In this document: piece by piece, positions 1 through 13,044 of the stretch
How positions within the stretch are numbered: position 1 is the stretch's first letter
Layout of the letters: each line of letters begins with the position of its first letter
Assembly (NCBI GenBank): GCA_902702965.1
Contig: CACRXP010000028.1
Span: 1,893,084 to 1,957,083, forward strand
From: Spirometra erinaceieuropaei
Lineage: Eukaryota > Platyhelminthes > Cestoda > Diphyllobothriidea > Diphyllobothriidae
Direction of reading: 5' to 3'
DNA: 64,000 nt
Position numbers and translations under genes: made by a program
The notes under the pieces: model-generated
Databases searched by the model: none
What the model was told of the DNA's origin: nothing
What the model saw: only the letters and a program-made list of their open reading frames with translations

Positions 1-473
1 ATGCCCGAACTAATACTCGGAAGGATGTTTTGGGGTCAACGGATTGACCGTCATCTAGGAGGTGCTTTGTGATAGAAGAATTAGGAAATTTTATTTTTCT
101 GCTTTAGAAGTCATTTAGACAGGTGCTCAACTGACGTGGCTGTCACTTGCCTTTGAATACGTCCAATGCACTTGCATCCACGAAAGCATCTGAATTCGTA
201 AACACAATTCAAGGTGGCGTGCAATGGCAAAGCATCATTTGCCCGTGCTATCTGGATAGCTTTAGTGGGACTGCTGAATATGAGTTCGGCTGTGTTGTAT
301 GTTCTTTCAGTGTCGCACCTCAATCGTCGCTTAATGATATTTGAAATGCTGTCACCCTTAAGGGGCAAGGATATTACAATGGGCTTTTTGGAACTGATTG
401 TTCCGTCAATTTTGGTCAGTCGTAATTGTTCTAAGTTTGTTTTATCTTTCTGCTTTACTGCCAGCATTTTCAT
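1..473 (-). pseudogene. Penelope-like element, C-terminal fragment with GIY-YIG remnant
   Basis: The minus strand is open for 120 codons from 473 to 111. It reads as the end of a PLE protein: a block with KGDSISNIIKRRL, typical of the stretch after the RT thumb, then a Cys-rich segment (CVYEF, GCKCIGRI, EHLSK) resembling the start of a GIY-YIG endonuclease. The YIGR core has become CIGR. Below 111 the homology continues in another frame (SSITKHLLDDGQSVDPKTSF, near 88-10), so at least one frameshift or stop breaks it. The RT palm is absent. PLE proteins combine an RT with a GIY-YIG nuclease and insert by target-primed reverse transcription; this piece cannot work. The window edge cuts it. Its upstream end joins repeat A at about 538. 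The PLE assignment is by motif recognition. Confidence 0.65.
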
Positions 474-537
474 TACTTACCAAAGTATTTGTGATTGGCT
501 TACGTCCTGCGTATATTCATATGTCTTCTATAAGTAA

Positions 538-1165
538 TCATCAACGCCCATTCCTCGCACCTGTCAAGTGACCTGCTCGGACAGTGACTGGGGCCTGGGA
601 ATGGGAAGGGAGAGTGAGACCGACGACTCGGCGCACTTTCCTCACTATAAAAAATCTGACGCGCTCGAACCTATGACGGTTCGTTAGAAGCCGTGGCACG
701 GAAGGCGGCCAGCTGACGAGATAGCTCGGATCCCGCAAGACGACCTAGTGCTGTGTGTTTGTATGGGACGGCCGACTTGTGAACTGAATGTCAGGCTTCC
801 CTGGTTCTTTCTTAATGTGGCTCAATGGTACTCTTCTTCAGTCAGACCCGAGTTGTCCGCTCCTTTTTTATTGGTGTATAAAACCCTGGTCGATGTCAGT
901 TGTGGGCCAGGGGATGTTGTGGTACGACTGGATGCGGGCTTTCGCCCTGCCAGTCACCTGCGCCCTCTTCCCTCTCCGGTCTTCTTGACGCTATCTTGAC
1001 ATCGGGTTCAGATGACAGAGGAGGAGAGAGTGAGATAGATGCATCGAAAGTCTACCATCATCTTAGACTAACTCATAAGCAAGTCACCACCCCTGCTTTC
1101 ACCTTGTTGTGGAGCACATGGTAGTCATCGTCGGTAACGACAGTCGAGCTGTCGAGTGACTGCCA
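538..1165 (+). repeat. Repeat A, copy 1 (putative LINE 3' tail)
   Basis: Dispersed repeat recognised by comparing copies within the window. It begins with a 'cggacagtgactggggcctg' module, carries a TATA-like 'tgtataaaaccctgg' near 875-890 and a pyrimidine-rich 'ccggtcttcttgac' near 977. It ends with a short hairpin near 1128-1141 (loop GTAA). Copies lie at 7475, 13045, 31805, 32375, 51600, 52200, 53030, 54975, 58455 and 60567. The ORFs of 60-83 codons inside it are not conserved between copies, so I call it non-coding. Confidence 0.8.
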
Positions 1166-2929
1166 AGTATTACAGTGTGTACTTTAAAACAATAAGTTAT
1201 TTTTTAACACCTGCTGAGAGACGTTGTTATAGGGGTAGTAAACGACAGATATCGAACAACCAGTAAGATAGAGTGGCGTAAGTGTATAGCATCAGAGTAA
1301 GTCAAGTGTATTATCCGCAGCAATGAAAAGACACTAAGGGCTGCAGTTGGCTGATTGGGCAACTTGATTCACTATGGCCTATCTGAGAGGGCTGGAGTCC
1401 TTACATTAGACGACGGAATGCCGTCGAAGACCTCCCGCCGTCCTTTTGGGCGAGCGAAGAGTGTGACCCTCAAGAAAATGAATGGAAGGCTGAAATAACC
1501 AGGTGGTCAGGCGCGTTATCATCAGACAGTAGGATTCCAATGCGGCTAGGAAGAAGACCCGTTTTAGTTATCCCCTTTCGCGAATTAAAGAGATGTTAAG
1601 GCAAACAAGTACGTTGACCATTAGGAACGGAGAAGGTCATTAGAATTGACAGGTAATCGGGTAAACAGATAAAACGTAGTGAGCCACAGACATTGTGATA
1701 TTTAGATATGGATTTAGCTTCTGGGTTTCTACTTCTTCCCTTATCTCTCTGAATTAACAGTTACCTGGGAACTGAATAGCAAACGTGGCAAAGGTAACCC
1801 CGGCTTTTGGTAAAACTTTGGTCCAAAGTGACAAAAAAGACTAAACCATCCATCCAGATGCAGTTTTTGTCTTGAAAGAGTTGTATCCTTATAAGAAGAA
1901 AACGGACGACCCAATCCAAGAACAGTCATCGCGATTCCCCCCCTCCCCATAAAGCGAGTGAGGACACAATAGCTAGACAGCTGATCGCCAGAAAAGACAC
2001 TTAAACAGAACCAGAAAGAATCACATTCGAACTACCTTTCGGCATTTTGCAGCACTGGATCACTTTATGAGCTAGTTGTAACACCTACTCAAACATTGTT
2101 CGTAAACAAGCACTTCGAACTCGATCAGTCAAATAGCGTTCGATAGATATATGGGTAGATCACCGCTGTCTGACTGGAAGTCATCGAAAATGCCCTGTTC
2201 GCCGTTTGGGACTGCCGATATTTAGCAAAATCGGTTAATTGAAGGCATTTTTTACTCCTCTAAATGTTTGCGCCCAGTCGCTGGTAGCCATTTCAGAGGT
2301 CAAATTTCCGCAAACATTTTTACTACAATCATTGCCCAGTCAACTTTAGAAAATTATTTTAGCTAATCGAGTTCAAGTTATTTACGTAGCAGATGGAAAT
2401 TTGGAATCTCATCCTCCGTATTGCTAAATAACCATTTGGGGGGGGGGGGGATGGGGGTTGTGAGGTGTTTTCGATGGCAATACATTTCACTACATGAAAA
2501 CAGCCTATTGAGAATAGTAAGTAGGTATGAAATAATATAATGTTTGAAAATGCGGTACCGACTTACGACGGTGATCGTTCTCACTTGCCCATAAGTATAG
2601 GCACCCGGAAATTCTCATTAAGGTGATGTGTGTGCGCGGATAAGGAAGTGGGCTGAATTCATATTAAATAGAAGAACATGTCAATGGAAACTGGGGTTTT
2701 TTTTCGGGAGTTCGTGCCTAAGCCAGCATTAAATGAAAAAGAAATTCAAATCACTGAGACATGCGATCGCATAAATGTTTAGGCAGTGGCATGTTGATTT
2801 TATACTAAAGATGTTCTAACATACATTTCAGGCCCCTTTCACTACTAGTATAGACTCAGTTATGCTCAATTGAAATTAAGTAAAAACGTTTTGTAAACAT
2901 CACTCAAAATATAGGCGAACAACATTATC
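1166..2929. other. No gene seen
   Basis: Unique-looking AT-rich sequence with no ORF that resembles a known family. It holds a G homopolymer near 2439-2451 and ends at an (AT)n tract. Confidence 0.6.
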
Positions 2930-2930
2930 C

Positions 2931-2961
<31 letters not shown>

Positions 2962-3360
2962 TGGAAGTGCCCTTACCGATAGTTCTTACGAAACTCACTC
3001 TTTCCGATGTGCCTTACGGGCTCTTTCTCTCGAACCCAACCAGCAGACGCACAGCGAAACCGGCAGGACAACGAGCCCGTGGCCCAGTGGTTAGAGGCGT
3101 TGGACTTTTAACTAACAGGTCGCGAGTTCAAGCCTCAGATTTTCCACATTTCGGGGTTGGGTATGGCTGGCTGACAACGGCTAATAAGCCAGAAATGGCC
3201 GTTCCAGTCTCCCTTGTCTTTATCGGTAATAAAATTCCGCCCATATCATGCGCCGTTGTGCGGCTGCTGGTTGGGCTCGGGAGAGAACCCGTAAGGCAAA
3301 ACGGAACAAGTGAGTTCCGTAAATAGGATCGGTGTGCGCCCCTCTACCATTATATATATA
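2930..3360. mobile_element. Fold-back (long terminal inverted repeat) element
   Basis: The left arm (about 2955-3055) and right arm (about 3254-3353) are reverse complements over roughly 100 bp with scattered mismatches. Shared blocks include 'ctgctggttggg' and 'cccgtaaggca'. Both outer ends run into (AT)n tracts, 2930-2956 and 3350-3360, which suggests insertion into an AT microsatellite. The 198-bp centre contains a tRNA-like promoter (next entry). No transposase is present, so it would be non-autonomous. It could be a MITE or fold-back transposon that captured a SINE, or two inverted copies of one repeat. The class is not assigned. Confidence 0.7.
3075..3136 (+). repeat. tRNA-Lys-like SINE head (pol III A and B boxes)
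   Basis: The sequence resembles a tRNA. An A box 'tggcccagtgg' lies at 3080-3090 and a B box 'gagttcaagcc' at 3124-3134. Between them is an anticodon arm with cttttaa in the loop, as in tRNA-Lys(UUU). The anticodon stem pairs imperfectly and the 3' acceptor strand does not pair with the 5' end, so it is not an intact tRNA gene. The downstream body ('tggctggctgacaacggc') continues to about 3245, as in tRNA-derived SINEs. Confidence 0.6.
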
Positions 3361-5839
3361 CATGTGGTAATTCAGGAAATACTTGGACTTTTAAAAGTTC
3401 CTCATCTAGAGACTCTTGAAGGCTTGTTCTTGTTTCAAGAAAATATCTCTAGACTTTCCCCGTTTTACGGGATATGCCAGTTTTTCTTATTTATGTTTAA
3501 TGCTTTAGGAGTCACTGGATGCTGTTAGATGGCAATATAGCGAACTTTAAAAAATATTATCAGAGAGTCCTTATGTTGATTTACTTTTGAGTTATGAATC
3601 TACGCCCGTAAATACATGTTGTTTTGGAAGTGCATGAGTGACAGAAGTTTTGAGGCAGTTCATGATTTCGAAAGCTAGTTTATAATAAGGGCTTGAAACA
3701 CCTAATAACCCAAATTTTGCAAAATAAACAGATGCGATAAAAATGTACGCTGTTTGAACAGCAACCTTTTCCAACCGAAACCACTTGCTTGGCCGAGAAC
3801 ATCTTTGAATAAAGCCAATCTGCCACCCCGCATAAATTTGTGTAAAAATCAGTCCCACGCACGTTAACACTGAGACCTTCAAAGTTTCTCGACTGGATAA
3901 TCTAGTTTTGTTACTTGTGGCAATTAAAGTTTTTAAGAATGGTCTTTACTGAGCCGAAATTATGAATTAATCCGGTCTGTATATTGTTTACCTTCACATG
4001 TGGAAGAAGCAAAAGTCCTGATCAGATATGCATTATTCTGTCTAACACAAACTCTAAAAGCAGATTTTCGAAATATTTGCCAAAGGGATGTTCATTTCAT
4101 GAACTCAAAATGTTAGCGACAGCATGCAAGACTCGCTTTCAGGAGCCTTGGAACCTTACCACTTGAAGGCTCTTTAAAGAGTGCTTTCTACATGTTTGGT
4201 AGCCATGAAAGCTCTTACAATAGCCGTTTTGGATATAGCGTGTCAAAAGCAGAGAAAGAAGTTTGTCGTTTAACCCTTTTAAGGCCTTCGACGTTGGAAC
4301 GTTTCCCGATTTCCTGTGTCAGCACAATTTATTCAAATAGTTTCGTTAGTTAGTTGTATATCGAAATCCTGTTAAAACTATGCCCTTAAATGACACACCA
4401 CTGGTCTAAATGGATCTGATATTTGCACATTTGAGAATCTGCCTACTTCACAGACTGTCCTTTGCTACTGTTACAGAACGAGACAATTCCTGCCTGGTAG
4501 TATATTGTGAGAAGCACTGACAGATTTCACAGTACAGTCCGAACGACTTACACGATGTGCGCTTACCTCCCTCGAGCTCGCTCGAACGCAGTCTACTATA
4601 ATGGGGGGAACGTAACAGTGTTACCAAGGGGATGTCAGAATCCGGTGGACTTTTGTGATCAAGATATGTTCATACAGATTGCACATCAAAACAGCCATAA
4701 TGAGGCGCTAACAAGATCAAAAACCGTAATTTTACCACGCCATCCTTTTCTCCCTTTCAATGATTCTGGTTCTCAGGGTGCTCCCGGATATGTGCCAGTC
4801 TAGTGCAGCCACTAACAACGTGACTCCAGCTTTTTAACCCCCTCAAACATTAATGTGCTAGTTTGTGGTAAATAATTCGAAACTGACTTTTCCAGACTCG
4901 GACCGTAGGCATTATGAATATTTGATACAAAATCCATCAATGCCAGCGGGCTAAATGAGTAATATTTACAAGCCGCCCACAGGAAGTCAGCAGTATCTAG
5001 ATGTTGCACGATGCACTGTACTGACAGTGCAGGTACTAGCTAATAATCCAGAAACTTGTTTTGCCGACTTCCTGCCGTTGCATGACGTGAGTGTGAGGGG
5101 TTCAGTCCATCAGTGGTCCGCCGAGATGAATGTCCTTAAGGTTGGGATGGTGCTTAGAAAGATGAGATCAGTGAGTATCACCATTCATATAAGTGTCCTT
5201 GATTGTTGTACCTAAAGCATTGGTGAGAGGAAAGAGGTTGGGAGGTATAGTTTTGCCCGCAAAGTAATTTGCGAGGGTTTCCTCCATCTATAGAAAATCT
5301 GGCTGGCTGGCTTGCTGGCTGACAGCCGTTAATTATTTAGATGAGGAAATTTAAGCAATAAATGCTTGAGTCTGTAGCTTTTCCATTAGGTCAGCGGTTT
5401 AGTATAAAATATTGTACCTGTTCTCGGAAAGATAGCATTACCACCCTCTCAAACCAGAATAACGACAAATTTTTAATCTAAAAATGGTAAACCAAAAGCA
5501 CCTCCATCTAGAAAGTAGGGCGCCATGGAGACATGGCTGTTCCTGGGAGCTTCAGCGTCTCATTCTAGAAAAAAAAATAGAAAGGCGCCTTTTACGTGTA
5601 GCTCATTGAATAAAATTTAACCTTGCTTACTACATTTGGTAGAAAACTTAACAAAGGCTGGGCAGACTCCTGCCCACGTCGGTGATCATCAAAGGTTAGA
5701 GTAATACCGTCATTCAAACCCCACATCATTTCCACAGCAAATAATGGAGGCGTCATCTAGCTCCGGAAATCACTCCCCACCTCATTGAGACACCTAGTTT
5801 AATGAAGTTCATACATCGACAAGGCAATATATGCGCAAA
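3361..5839. other. No gene seen
   Basis: No recognisable coding region; the ORFs are short and unlike known families. A (tggc)n patch near 5305-5325, followed by 'ctgacagccgttaat', faintly resembles the body of the SINE at 3165-3190. Confidence 0.55.
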
Positions 5840-5900
5840 CAGACGTGCGAATATATGCATATATACGCATATATTTATACGTATATACATACATTAATAA
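5840..5900. repeat. AT-rich microsatellite (atatgc/atacgc variants)
   Basis: Alternating purine-pyrimidine tract built from atat, atgc and acgc steps. There is no coding sense. Confidence 0.8.
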
Positions 5901-5984
5901 TGAAACACAGAGCCGTGTATAGTTCAAGCCTTATCGAGACCGAGATCATTGGGACTGCAGCTAATGCATCCCATAACCGGAGCG

Positions 5985-6260
5985 AGATACGGTGGCTATT
6001 ATACGCCCCACCCCGAGCCCCGAGGATGACGAGGGAGGCCGCCGAGGCGCGACGCTGACAACAACGCACAGATGCCGTGTTAAAGATGTCGCCGGCTCCG
6101 GTGTTATCGGTCGGAGGCATCTCGTTTGATTGGCCACTCTCTGTACTAGCGCCGGACCTTCACGCGCTTCTAGCGCTCGCCCGCCCCCGCCTGCATGTCC
6201 ATTAACACACACTGTTTAGCTTGCTGCCTTTAATCTGGACCCTCTACCTCCTCCCCTCAC
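5985..6260. promoter_or_regulatory. CpG-rich patch with inverted CCAAT box
   Basis: CpG density is clearly above the surroundings (for example near 6030-6060 and 6145-6190). An inverted CCAAT box (attgg) lies at about 6129-6133. Such patches can mark promoters, but no gene can be read on either side, so this is a weak inference. Confidence 0.3.
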
Positions 6261-7474
6261 CTCTCACCGACCAGTCACAAAGTGCTGTGATTCATTATCT
6301 CGGTAAAATTGGCAGGTCCTGCCTTTAGTGGATGAAAACAGTTGTCATGGCTTTTGCCGCCGCCGTGGCACGTATGACTGACATGTGCTCGACTGTGATG
6401 TATGTGAGCACCTTGGAGGCAGATAGAGAGTCTATACTCTACCAAGGGGAAGGCAGGAAAGTGGTGGGTGGCCGTGTCAATGGGATGACAAACTCTGATG
6501 TAGTAACCCAAGGCAGGAGTGTGGGAGGCGCCCTCCCATAAGTTCAGTTTTTGACATGCACGTAGGTTTTGGTCACTTGCCCTCATTGCACGCTTGCGAG
6601 TGGGAATACGTACAGTGTCCGACACAAATCCTAATAGCTTCATGATTCTGAGACGTAGTGTATGGCGATTTATCCTAGCCAAGGGAACGCCCAGAGTGCG
6701 ATCCCGCCTTGTGGGTTTTTCTTGATTGTGCCTAACGTCGAAGTGAGAATTATTATTGTATTAAATAGTGCTCGGGGGTGATGATAATTCCGGGCACTCC
6801 GTTTATAGTGATCAGAAAACGGTGTTTGTTTAGGACGGAAATGACCTGTCCGCCTAACAATGCTTGTTAAGTTCCGCCTGCAAAGCCTACTCTTGCGCCC
6901 GCCGACTCCTAATGCCTCTGACGTGCATTCACCAATGTAGTCAGGGCTACACTGCGTCGCCCAGTCCTGATGGAAGACGGGAGCTGTAAGGAGTGGCACG
7001 TGCGTATTAAGTGTCGTAAGGTGGCTGAGCGACTGGGCCTATAACAGCTGCTAGCTGGAGCCAATTAGATCACGTTGGAGTGAATGAGGTCATGCTCGTA
7101 ACAGGACTCACGCGAATCGCGAATGCGACCCTATGGAGCGCCTACGGGGTGAGAGTGCCCGCGACTGCCTCAGCAGACGCTTCCGGGACCGACGTTAGGG
7201 CCATTTTTAAGACGCGACTACGACCAAGTATGCGCAGGATTGTACAACCTGCGAATTTAAGCGGATTGTGAGGGTCCGTCTGTATTAAGCTTCTTAACTC
7301 TGATTCGTTTGCCCCCAAAACGGACCGCGAGGTGGACGCGTCGGACGAAAAGAGCGGTTAGATCGGCGTCCGGCAGGCGGTATTCGGAATGCGCATCCGT
7401 AACAAACGCCAAAACTGGGAGTGTGACGGCAGGCCTAGTTGCAGGCGCATCCACGTCGGCCCCCTACTTTTATT
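6261..7474. other. No gene seen; second CpG-rich stretch
   Basis: No recognisable coding region. The part from 7090 to 7460 is CpG-rich compared with the rest. The overlapping ORFs on both strands are what such composition gives by chance. Confidence 0.5.
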
Positions 7475-7765
7475 ATTGTGCAAAATCTTGACCATTGTAC
7501 ATTGTGGATTTGGGGGGTGGGAGGGTGGTGGTACGCCTGGGTGCGAGTTTTCGCCGTGCCAGCCACCTGCACCCTCTCCCGTCTCAGGTCTTCTTGACTC
7601 CATCATGGCGCCCGGTCCAGATAGGGGGCGGGAGGGAGGAGAGAGTGAGTTAGTTGCGTCACAAGCCCACTGTTAACATTAACTAATTCACGTCCACTTC
7701 ACTGTCCCTGCACTCACCCTGTTGTGGAGCACACGGTGGACATCGTCAACAACGACGGTCGAACC
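7475..7765 (+). repeat. Repeat A, copy 2 (3' half)
   Basis: Matches copy 1 from the 'gtggtacg' block through 'ggtcttcttgac', 'gagagagtgag' and 'ttgtggagcacacgg' to the terminal segment at 7738-7765. The end hairpin is imperfect here (loop region cgtcaacaacgacg). Confidence 0.8.
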
Positions 7766-10700
7766 CCTGATGCCATTATGAAGTACATTGACATTTTGGC
7801 TTTTGTATACCGGAGGGAACGAAGAATGAAAGAGATTGAGTCTGCAAGTTTCACTTTCAGGCAAACAACCTTCTATTCTGCTCTCTAAACGTTGTGCTGG
7901 CCCAAAAACGCAAAACGTATATGTAATTAGGCCAAACAGCTTACGTTTAGCATCCTGGCCATGGTAAAGAAAAATTGTAAACGTGAAGCCAGCGCCGACG
8001 ACTGTATTTTCCGGATCACACACTTCGACACAAAGGGACAGATACTGGGTGACTGCGTCAGTACACTAACTAAAACTGCAAAGCACGAATCATGGTGCAA
8101 CAGGTTACTGTGAATATACTAGATCGCTGGCAAAAATGGCTGCACAGTTGACAAAAGGCATCTTTAAAAAAGGCATGACAGCAAGTGGGCCGCTGTATAA
8201 TAAACTGAATAACATGAAAGTACGCATGCGTGAGTAAAACGTAAGGCGTTTCAGGGAGTTCGCCAAGTCAGAACGAAAGTCTTCACAGATGCAGCATGTC
8301 AATTTTCCACAAAACGACCAACTACCATATTTCAGGCCCGATGGACAGATGAAAGAGCACCGTCCTGTGAGAATTTGTCTTACAAGTCCTGTTATCCAAA
8401 TTACTTCGAAGGCAAAACTGTCCACTTTAAACCTACAACCCAGAAACCATACAGAATACTTGGCTGTTACAATCGTTTTTCATTCAATTTTGTATGTTCT
8501 ACGGCAAATATAAGCGATCTTTGGCATATTTATAAAACACGGGTGGAATAGAGTAGTGACTTTCGACTCACCCGTTGCCATCAGCCTGTCATATCCAGCA
8601 CCAGCTCGAAATAACTGAGGTTTAGATCCAAATCTTGTTGCAGGTCACCCATTTTCTTTCAATTAATTTAAGTCTAAGTTTAAGTTACGCTCCCAGGCAA
8701 ATGTCCATGTCAATTGATTAAAAAGCCTAGTGAAGATTCTCATGTTTATTCCCTACTGTCTCACAAAAATGATTTTAAAATGTTAATCTTCCACTCACAA
8801 GAAGTCTACAGGTAAACGTACTAAGCAGCTGACAGTCCGCCTTTATGGTAAGAGGAATTAAGCACAGCAATTACTTCTGTAAAACGCATACATCGTACCT
8901 GAGTGTGGTGTTCTTGGGGGAAAGGGATAGATGCTGCGTGCTTTACAAAGTGGTTGTGACGAAATTACGACTGTCCAATTCACTCTTGCTGACGCTCTGA
9001 GTATTCAGTAAAGTCCTAAAGAAAAGCTCACTACAACCTATGGTATTCGACATGTCCCGCTGTAGGTAATCCAAGGTAAGTCTTTCATAGCAGTGTGCAC
9101 CTTGTTTGACTCCGTAGTCGGCCGTCATTTTGAAAGCGAAAAATAAGCCTTCCACTTTTCATAAGGGAAATACCTAGCCACGTCCTCCATAGAAGGACTA
9201 CCAAACGGCTTTTGTTCGTCCTCCACCGTCATCCAAACGTCTATTATTATTGGTAAATACGAAAAGTCTGGGAGCTTCAAAAGCAACCTAGGGCAGTGGT
9301 GCACTACCGTGGCCCATGTATTTCCTCTCCGTCGAAGCACGCATGGCATTGCTAAAAAAAAACACGGAAAAACGAGTGCAAAAATGACGAAGCATTTTAG
9401 ATTCCCTTGATCTTAGAAGAACCGCTCTTTGAACTTCGGCCAGCGTTTACTTTTCAATTTGACAACGAAATCATATCACTGAGGTGATCCACTTGTGAAA
9501 GACTCGGCGGCCTCGGTGGGGTTCGGATCCATGGCAGCAAGGGGGGAGGGAGTGCAAGAGTACGGCCAACGTGCTGACCACTGGACCTGCCAGATCCCCT
9601 CGCTGTCTTGAGTTTGAATTCCCCCGAGGCCGGGGATTTTTCACGATCGAATCAACTGAATGATTCAGTCCTGCCGAAATCATATGAAGCCGCAAGTCCT
9701 TGGAATAAGAGTAGAAAATTTTTCTTCTACGCCACTGGGCAGGAATGCATGAATAAGAGAAATCAGTATCGGATCTGTAATTAAAAGTGTCGGAATTTTG
9801 AGTACAGAATTGAAATGGGTATATTTTATTCATTGCTAACAGATGCTTGTCAAAAATGCTGGCTTTTCTTAGGAACAGTGCACCCGCAAAAGCAAGCTTT
9901 TCAACAAACACTGTACTTCGTGGCCTGTAACGCGAACACTTGACATAATGGTTTTTCATTCGCAGAAAATCAACCTTTTCCTACAGAGACATCAATAAAT
10001 TTTGCATTAGCATATCGTCCGCCAAGGTGTTTTACTGAGCCCGACCCCAGCATTTCGAATGAAACGATCGTTTTGTTTTAGGCTCATAAAGGCGGGTAAT
10101 GGGATAACTATTGTATACAACATGCAGAGAATTTCTCATCCTTGAGACAAAGTTTTAAATAGATACCCTAACATGCTTTAGAAATTACCCGTTTAAGTTG
10201 GGCGGGGATGATATTTGATAACTGCCTAGATAAACCGAAAGCATGTCGCCCTCCTCATAACACAATTCAACTGGAAAAATGGCTTTTGATCACTTAGGGC
10301 AATACTAACGAACTTATTTGAGTACACTTTTCTGTTTAATGACTTCCTGTAAAACACTTTAAGACACTTAGCATCTGTGAGGAAAGTGTATAAGAAAGTT
10401 ACTCTGAAGAGTCGTTTAATTTTCTTGTAAAGTAAGTTAAAGGCTCTATGGAATTTTACTTTTCCGACGCTCTGAAAAGCAGAAATGGAGGGGTACCTGC
10501 ACAGCCCGTGATGTCCTCGCGTCCGCCAGCAGATAACCCAGTCAAAAGAATACCTAAGGATTTCGCATGTCCTACCGGATATCAAGAATGCGCTGGGAAT
10601 GTGTGAACGCATCGTTGAGGGGTCAGGGCCAGCATCGCACGCATCTCCATGGCCATCATCTGTCACCGTCTTGCGAAAATCTCAAGCCAGTTAATTTCTG

Positions 10701-10774
10701 GTAAGCTATATGGCAACCCCTGTTTTATGCCTTACATTGACCGTTCTTTTGACTACAGCAAGCGGGGTGTCCGA
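7766..10774. other. No gene seen
   Basis: ORFs of up to 162 codons occur (minus strand near 9471-9959 and 10226-10666), but none shows a family motif and their composition is not coding-like. A possible SINE head lies at 9490-9600. Confidence 0.5.
9490..9600 (-). repeat. Possible tRNA-like SINE head
   Basis: On the minus strand the block at 9587-9566 reads ggtccagtggtcagcacgtt. It closely resembles the A-box region of the SINE at 3080-3100 (ggcccagtggttagaggcgtt). A weak B-box-like 'gatccgaaccc' follows near 9534-9524. It could be a decayed SINE or chance. Confidence 0.3.
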
Positions 10775-11080
10775 TGAAATGTTAACCAAAAGTCCGAAGC
10801 ATGTTTTCGAGTGGAAAGCAATACTGATAATCGTGTAGTTTGATGCCGAGGTATTTTAGGCTCACCAGCCGCTCACAAAACTCATACACTACAAATTGAC
10901 TATCGGGCTAGTGCGGATTTTCTCTACCGTTTTTCTGGTGCCATTATGAATTCAAATATACTTTATAGAAGTCATGCATAAAATATATTTTCTTGTATTC
11001 ATTCGGCAGTACATAACCTCCTCGTTAAATTTTACACTAGAAAAAGATATTTTTTGGTTTAAAGATATAAATAATCATAA
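10775..11080 (+). repeat. Fold-back family, single decayed arm
   Basis: Its start ('gatgaaatgtt' then 'gcatgttttcgag') and the block at 10945-11010 ('attcaaatata', 'tttatagaa', 'tcggcag') align in order with the arms of the inverted-repeat element at 40802-41773. I see no opposing arm, so it looks like a truncated, diverged copy. Confidence 0.4.
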
Positions 11081-13044
11081 TATTGTTAAGACCGTGAAAT
11101 GGACGTCTGAAGTGCTCTTATTCCAAGACAACCCACGCAAACACTTCTTGAGTCCTGGCGGTCCAGGAGGCCTGTACGGCGTTTATCTCGGTTTCGAAGA
11201 TGAGGAGAGAGATTTACTAAACTGTTCAGTCGAAGTAAACATTTCCGCTGTGCGATCGATGAGACTGATAAAGGGAGGGACCAACTACCGAAGTATTCGT
11301 GCGACAGACAATTGAGTTAAGCCAGCCTCATATTTCCCTCCTCTATTATATATCCCCAAAGCACATTCATCTTTCCCGCGTAAGTTTCGTCTTGGTTAGG
11401 TAGTGTTTACGCTCGCATTGAATTTAACCTTCAAGAGACTCATAAGTCTCTCTCAGTCTCCACAAGGGTGAATGACTCCGATTTTGCGATTGCATGAATG
11501 ACTGCCCCGAAAGCAATCTTGACTGACGTTTTTCTAGCTTTATCAGTTTGGATCGGATATTCCGAGGAAAGGGTAGCTTGATCATCGAGAAGAGATCTTT
11601 ATCTACTAAATCCGAGCCCTTCCGTTGTTTCCCTAATGGTGCATGAATAATGACTGACTCGAGGCGAGAAAGAACAGTTTTATTCCCAAATCGATTGCCT
11701 CTAGATAGACGTGCCAAAAGGCTAAGTGGGCTAGAGACTGAATGGGAATTGTGCCAAAATTAAGGTACGTTGCTGTTTTATTCGCTCTACCACTTATCGG
11801 AACTGCAAGCGCCGTATTTGTATAAGGGGATATTAGAGATGGTTAGGACGATTTAGAAATTTGAACCTAAATACACATGAGTTGTTTAATCAAATTTGCA
11901 TAGAAGACAAATGCTACATGTCACTTAATGCCACGAAGATGGCTGAAACGTTGGGTTTCATGTAGTTATTGCAGAGGATGCGGTCACGAAGTCAAGGATC
12001 GTCAAAGGAACGATGTGTCGGTTAGTCGATTAAAAGGACCAGTCATTAACATGAAGGGGGGATTTCTTACAGCAGATAACACTTGTTTGTTTTGGGAGCA
12101 TAACACGAATATTTTTAATAAGCAAAACGTTGCTTACACGAATACATGTGCGACAGGGATGGGACAACATTTCGAAAAGAGAAGGGCTAATTCAAACTGG
12201 AACTAAAATATTAAAAGCTCAGCTACGAAAGAAAACTTTCACATATCTAATATTTATTGTCCTGAAAGGGGAATCTGAGAAACCTGCGAAATATTAAGAA
12301 AACAATGCATGGAAGTCAGATGCCTTCCAAACAGGGTGTAGTTACTGAATCAGCCGAAAGTGCATTGACACACTCTCCAAAACCATCAGCCAGATCTAGA
12401 TCATGTAGGTCACTCTAAGGTCAAATAAGTGCTCCTAGAGCTCTGGTGGACTCGAATTTTGAATCAATTCAAGTTGACTAATAAATTCCACACAAGATGG
12501 CCATTTAGGTTGACAGGAATAATTATCTGAGTGGTGACAATGGGGCTTTCATAATGCAGATATAGGGTCAGGCACGACAGCACTTAAACTGGATTATCAC
12601 GTAAATCGTCATAAATGTTTCCCCCTGACCATCAATTAAGATTGAGCGCGGAAAAATGTGTTGGCCGAGCTAATTCCTGTGAAAAATAGATGGTATTCAC
12701 AATCAATGGGGGAGAAAGCCATCTTGAGTTGTTAAAGGATCATGCACTACCTAATCTCTGGAACATAGTTGCGTGTTTTTCTCTTCTGTTTAGCATGACA
12801 TTGCATCCGAAATTTAAAAATAACTGCAAGGGAGTGATTGGAAAATTAATTTTCTCGACAAGGTGTTTATAAGGACACGAAAATCTTGGTCGTTTGGAAC
12901 CTTATGGGTGGAAATCTGTGAAAGGCCATAGTTGCAGCTCTTGACGGCAACAATGAAGGAAATGTGAGTGTGTTTACAGAAAGAGGTACAATAATTTCAC
13001 TGTGGATTCTTGAACCATTGAGGGGAGGTTTAGTTCGTGCATTT
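11081..13044. other. No gene seen
   Basis: AT-rich, with short ORFs only. No recognisable motif. Confidence 0.55.

Noticed and set aside
9471..10666. Minus-strand frames of 162 and 146 codons
   Set aside because: No domain motif, low-complexity composition and no supporting neighbours.
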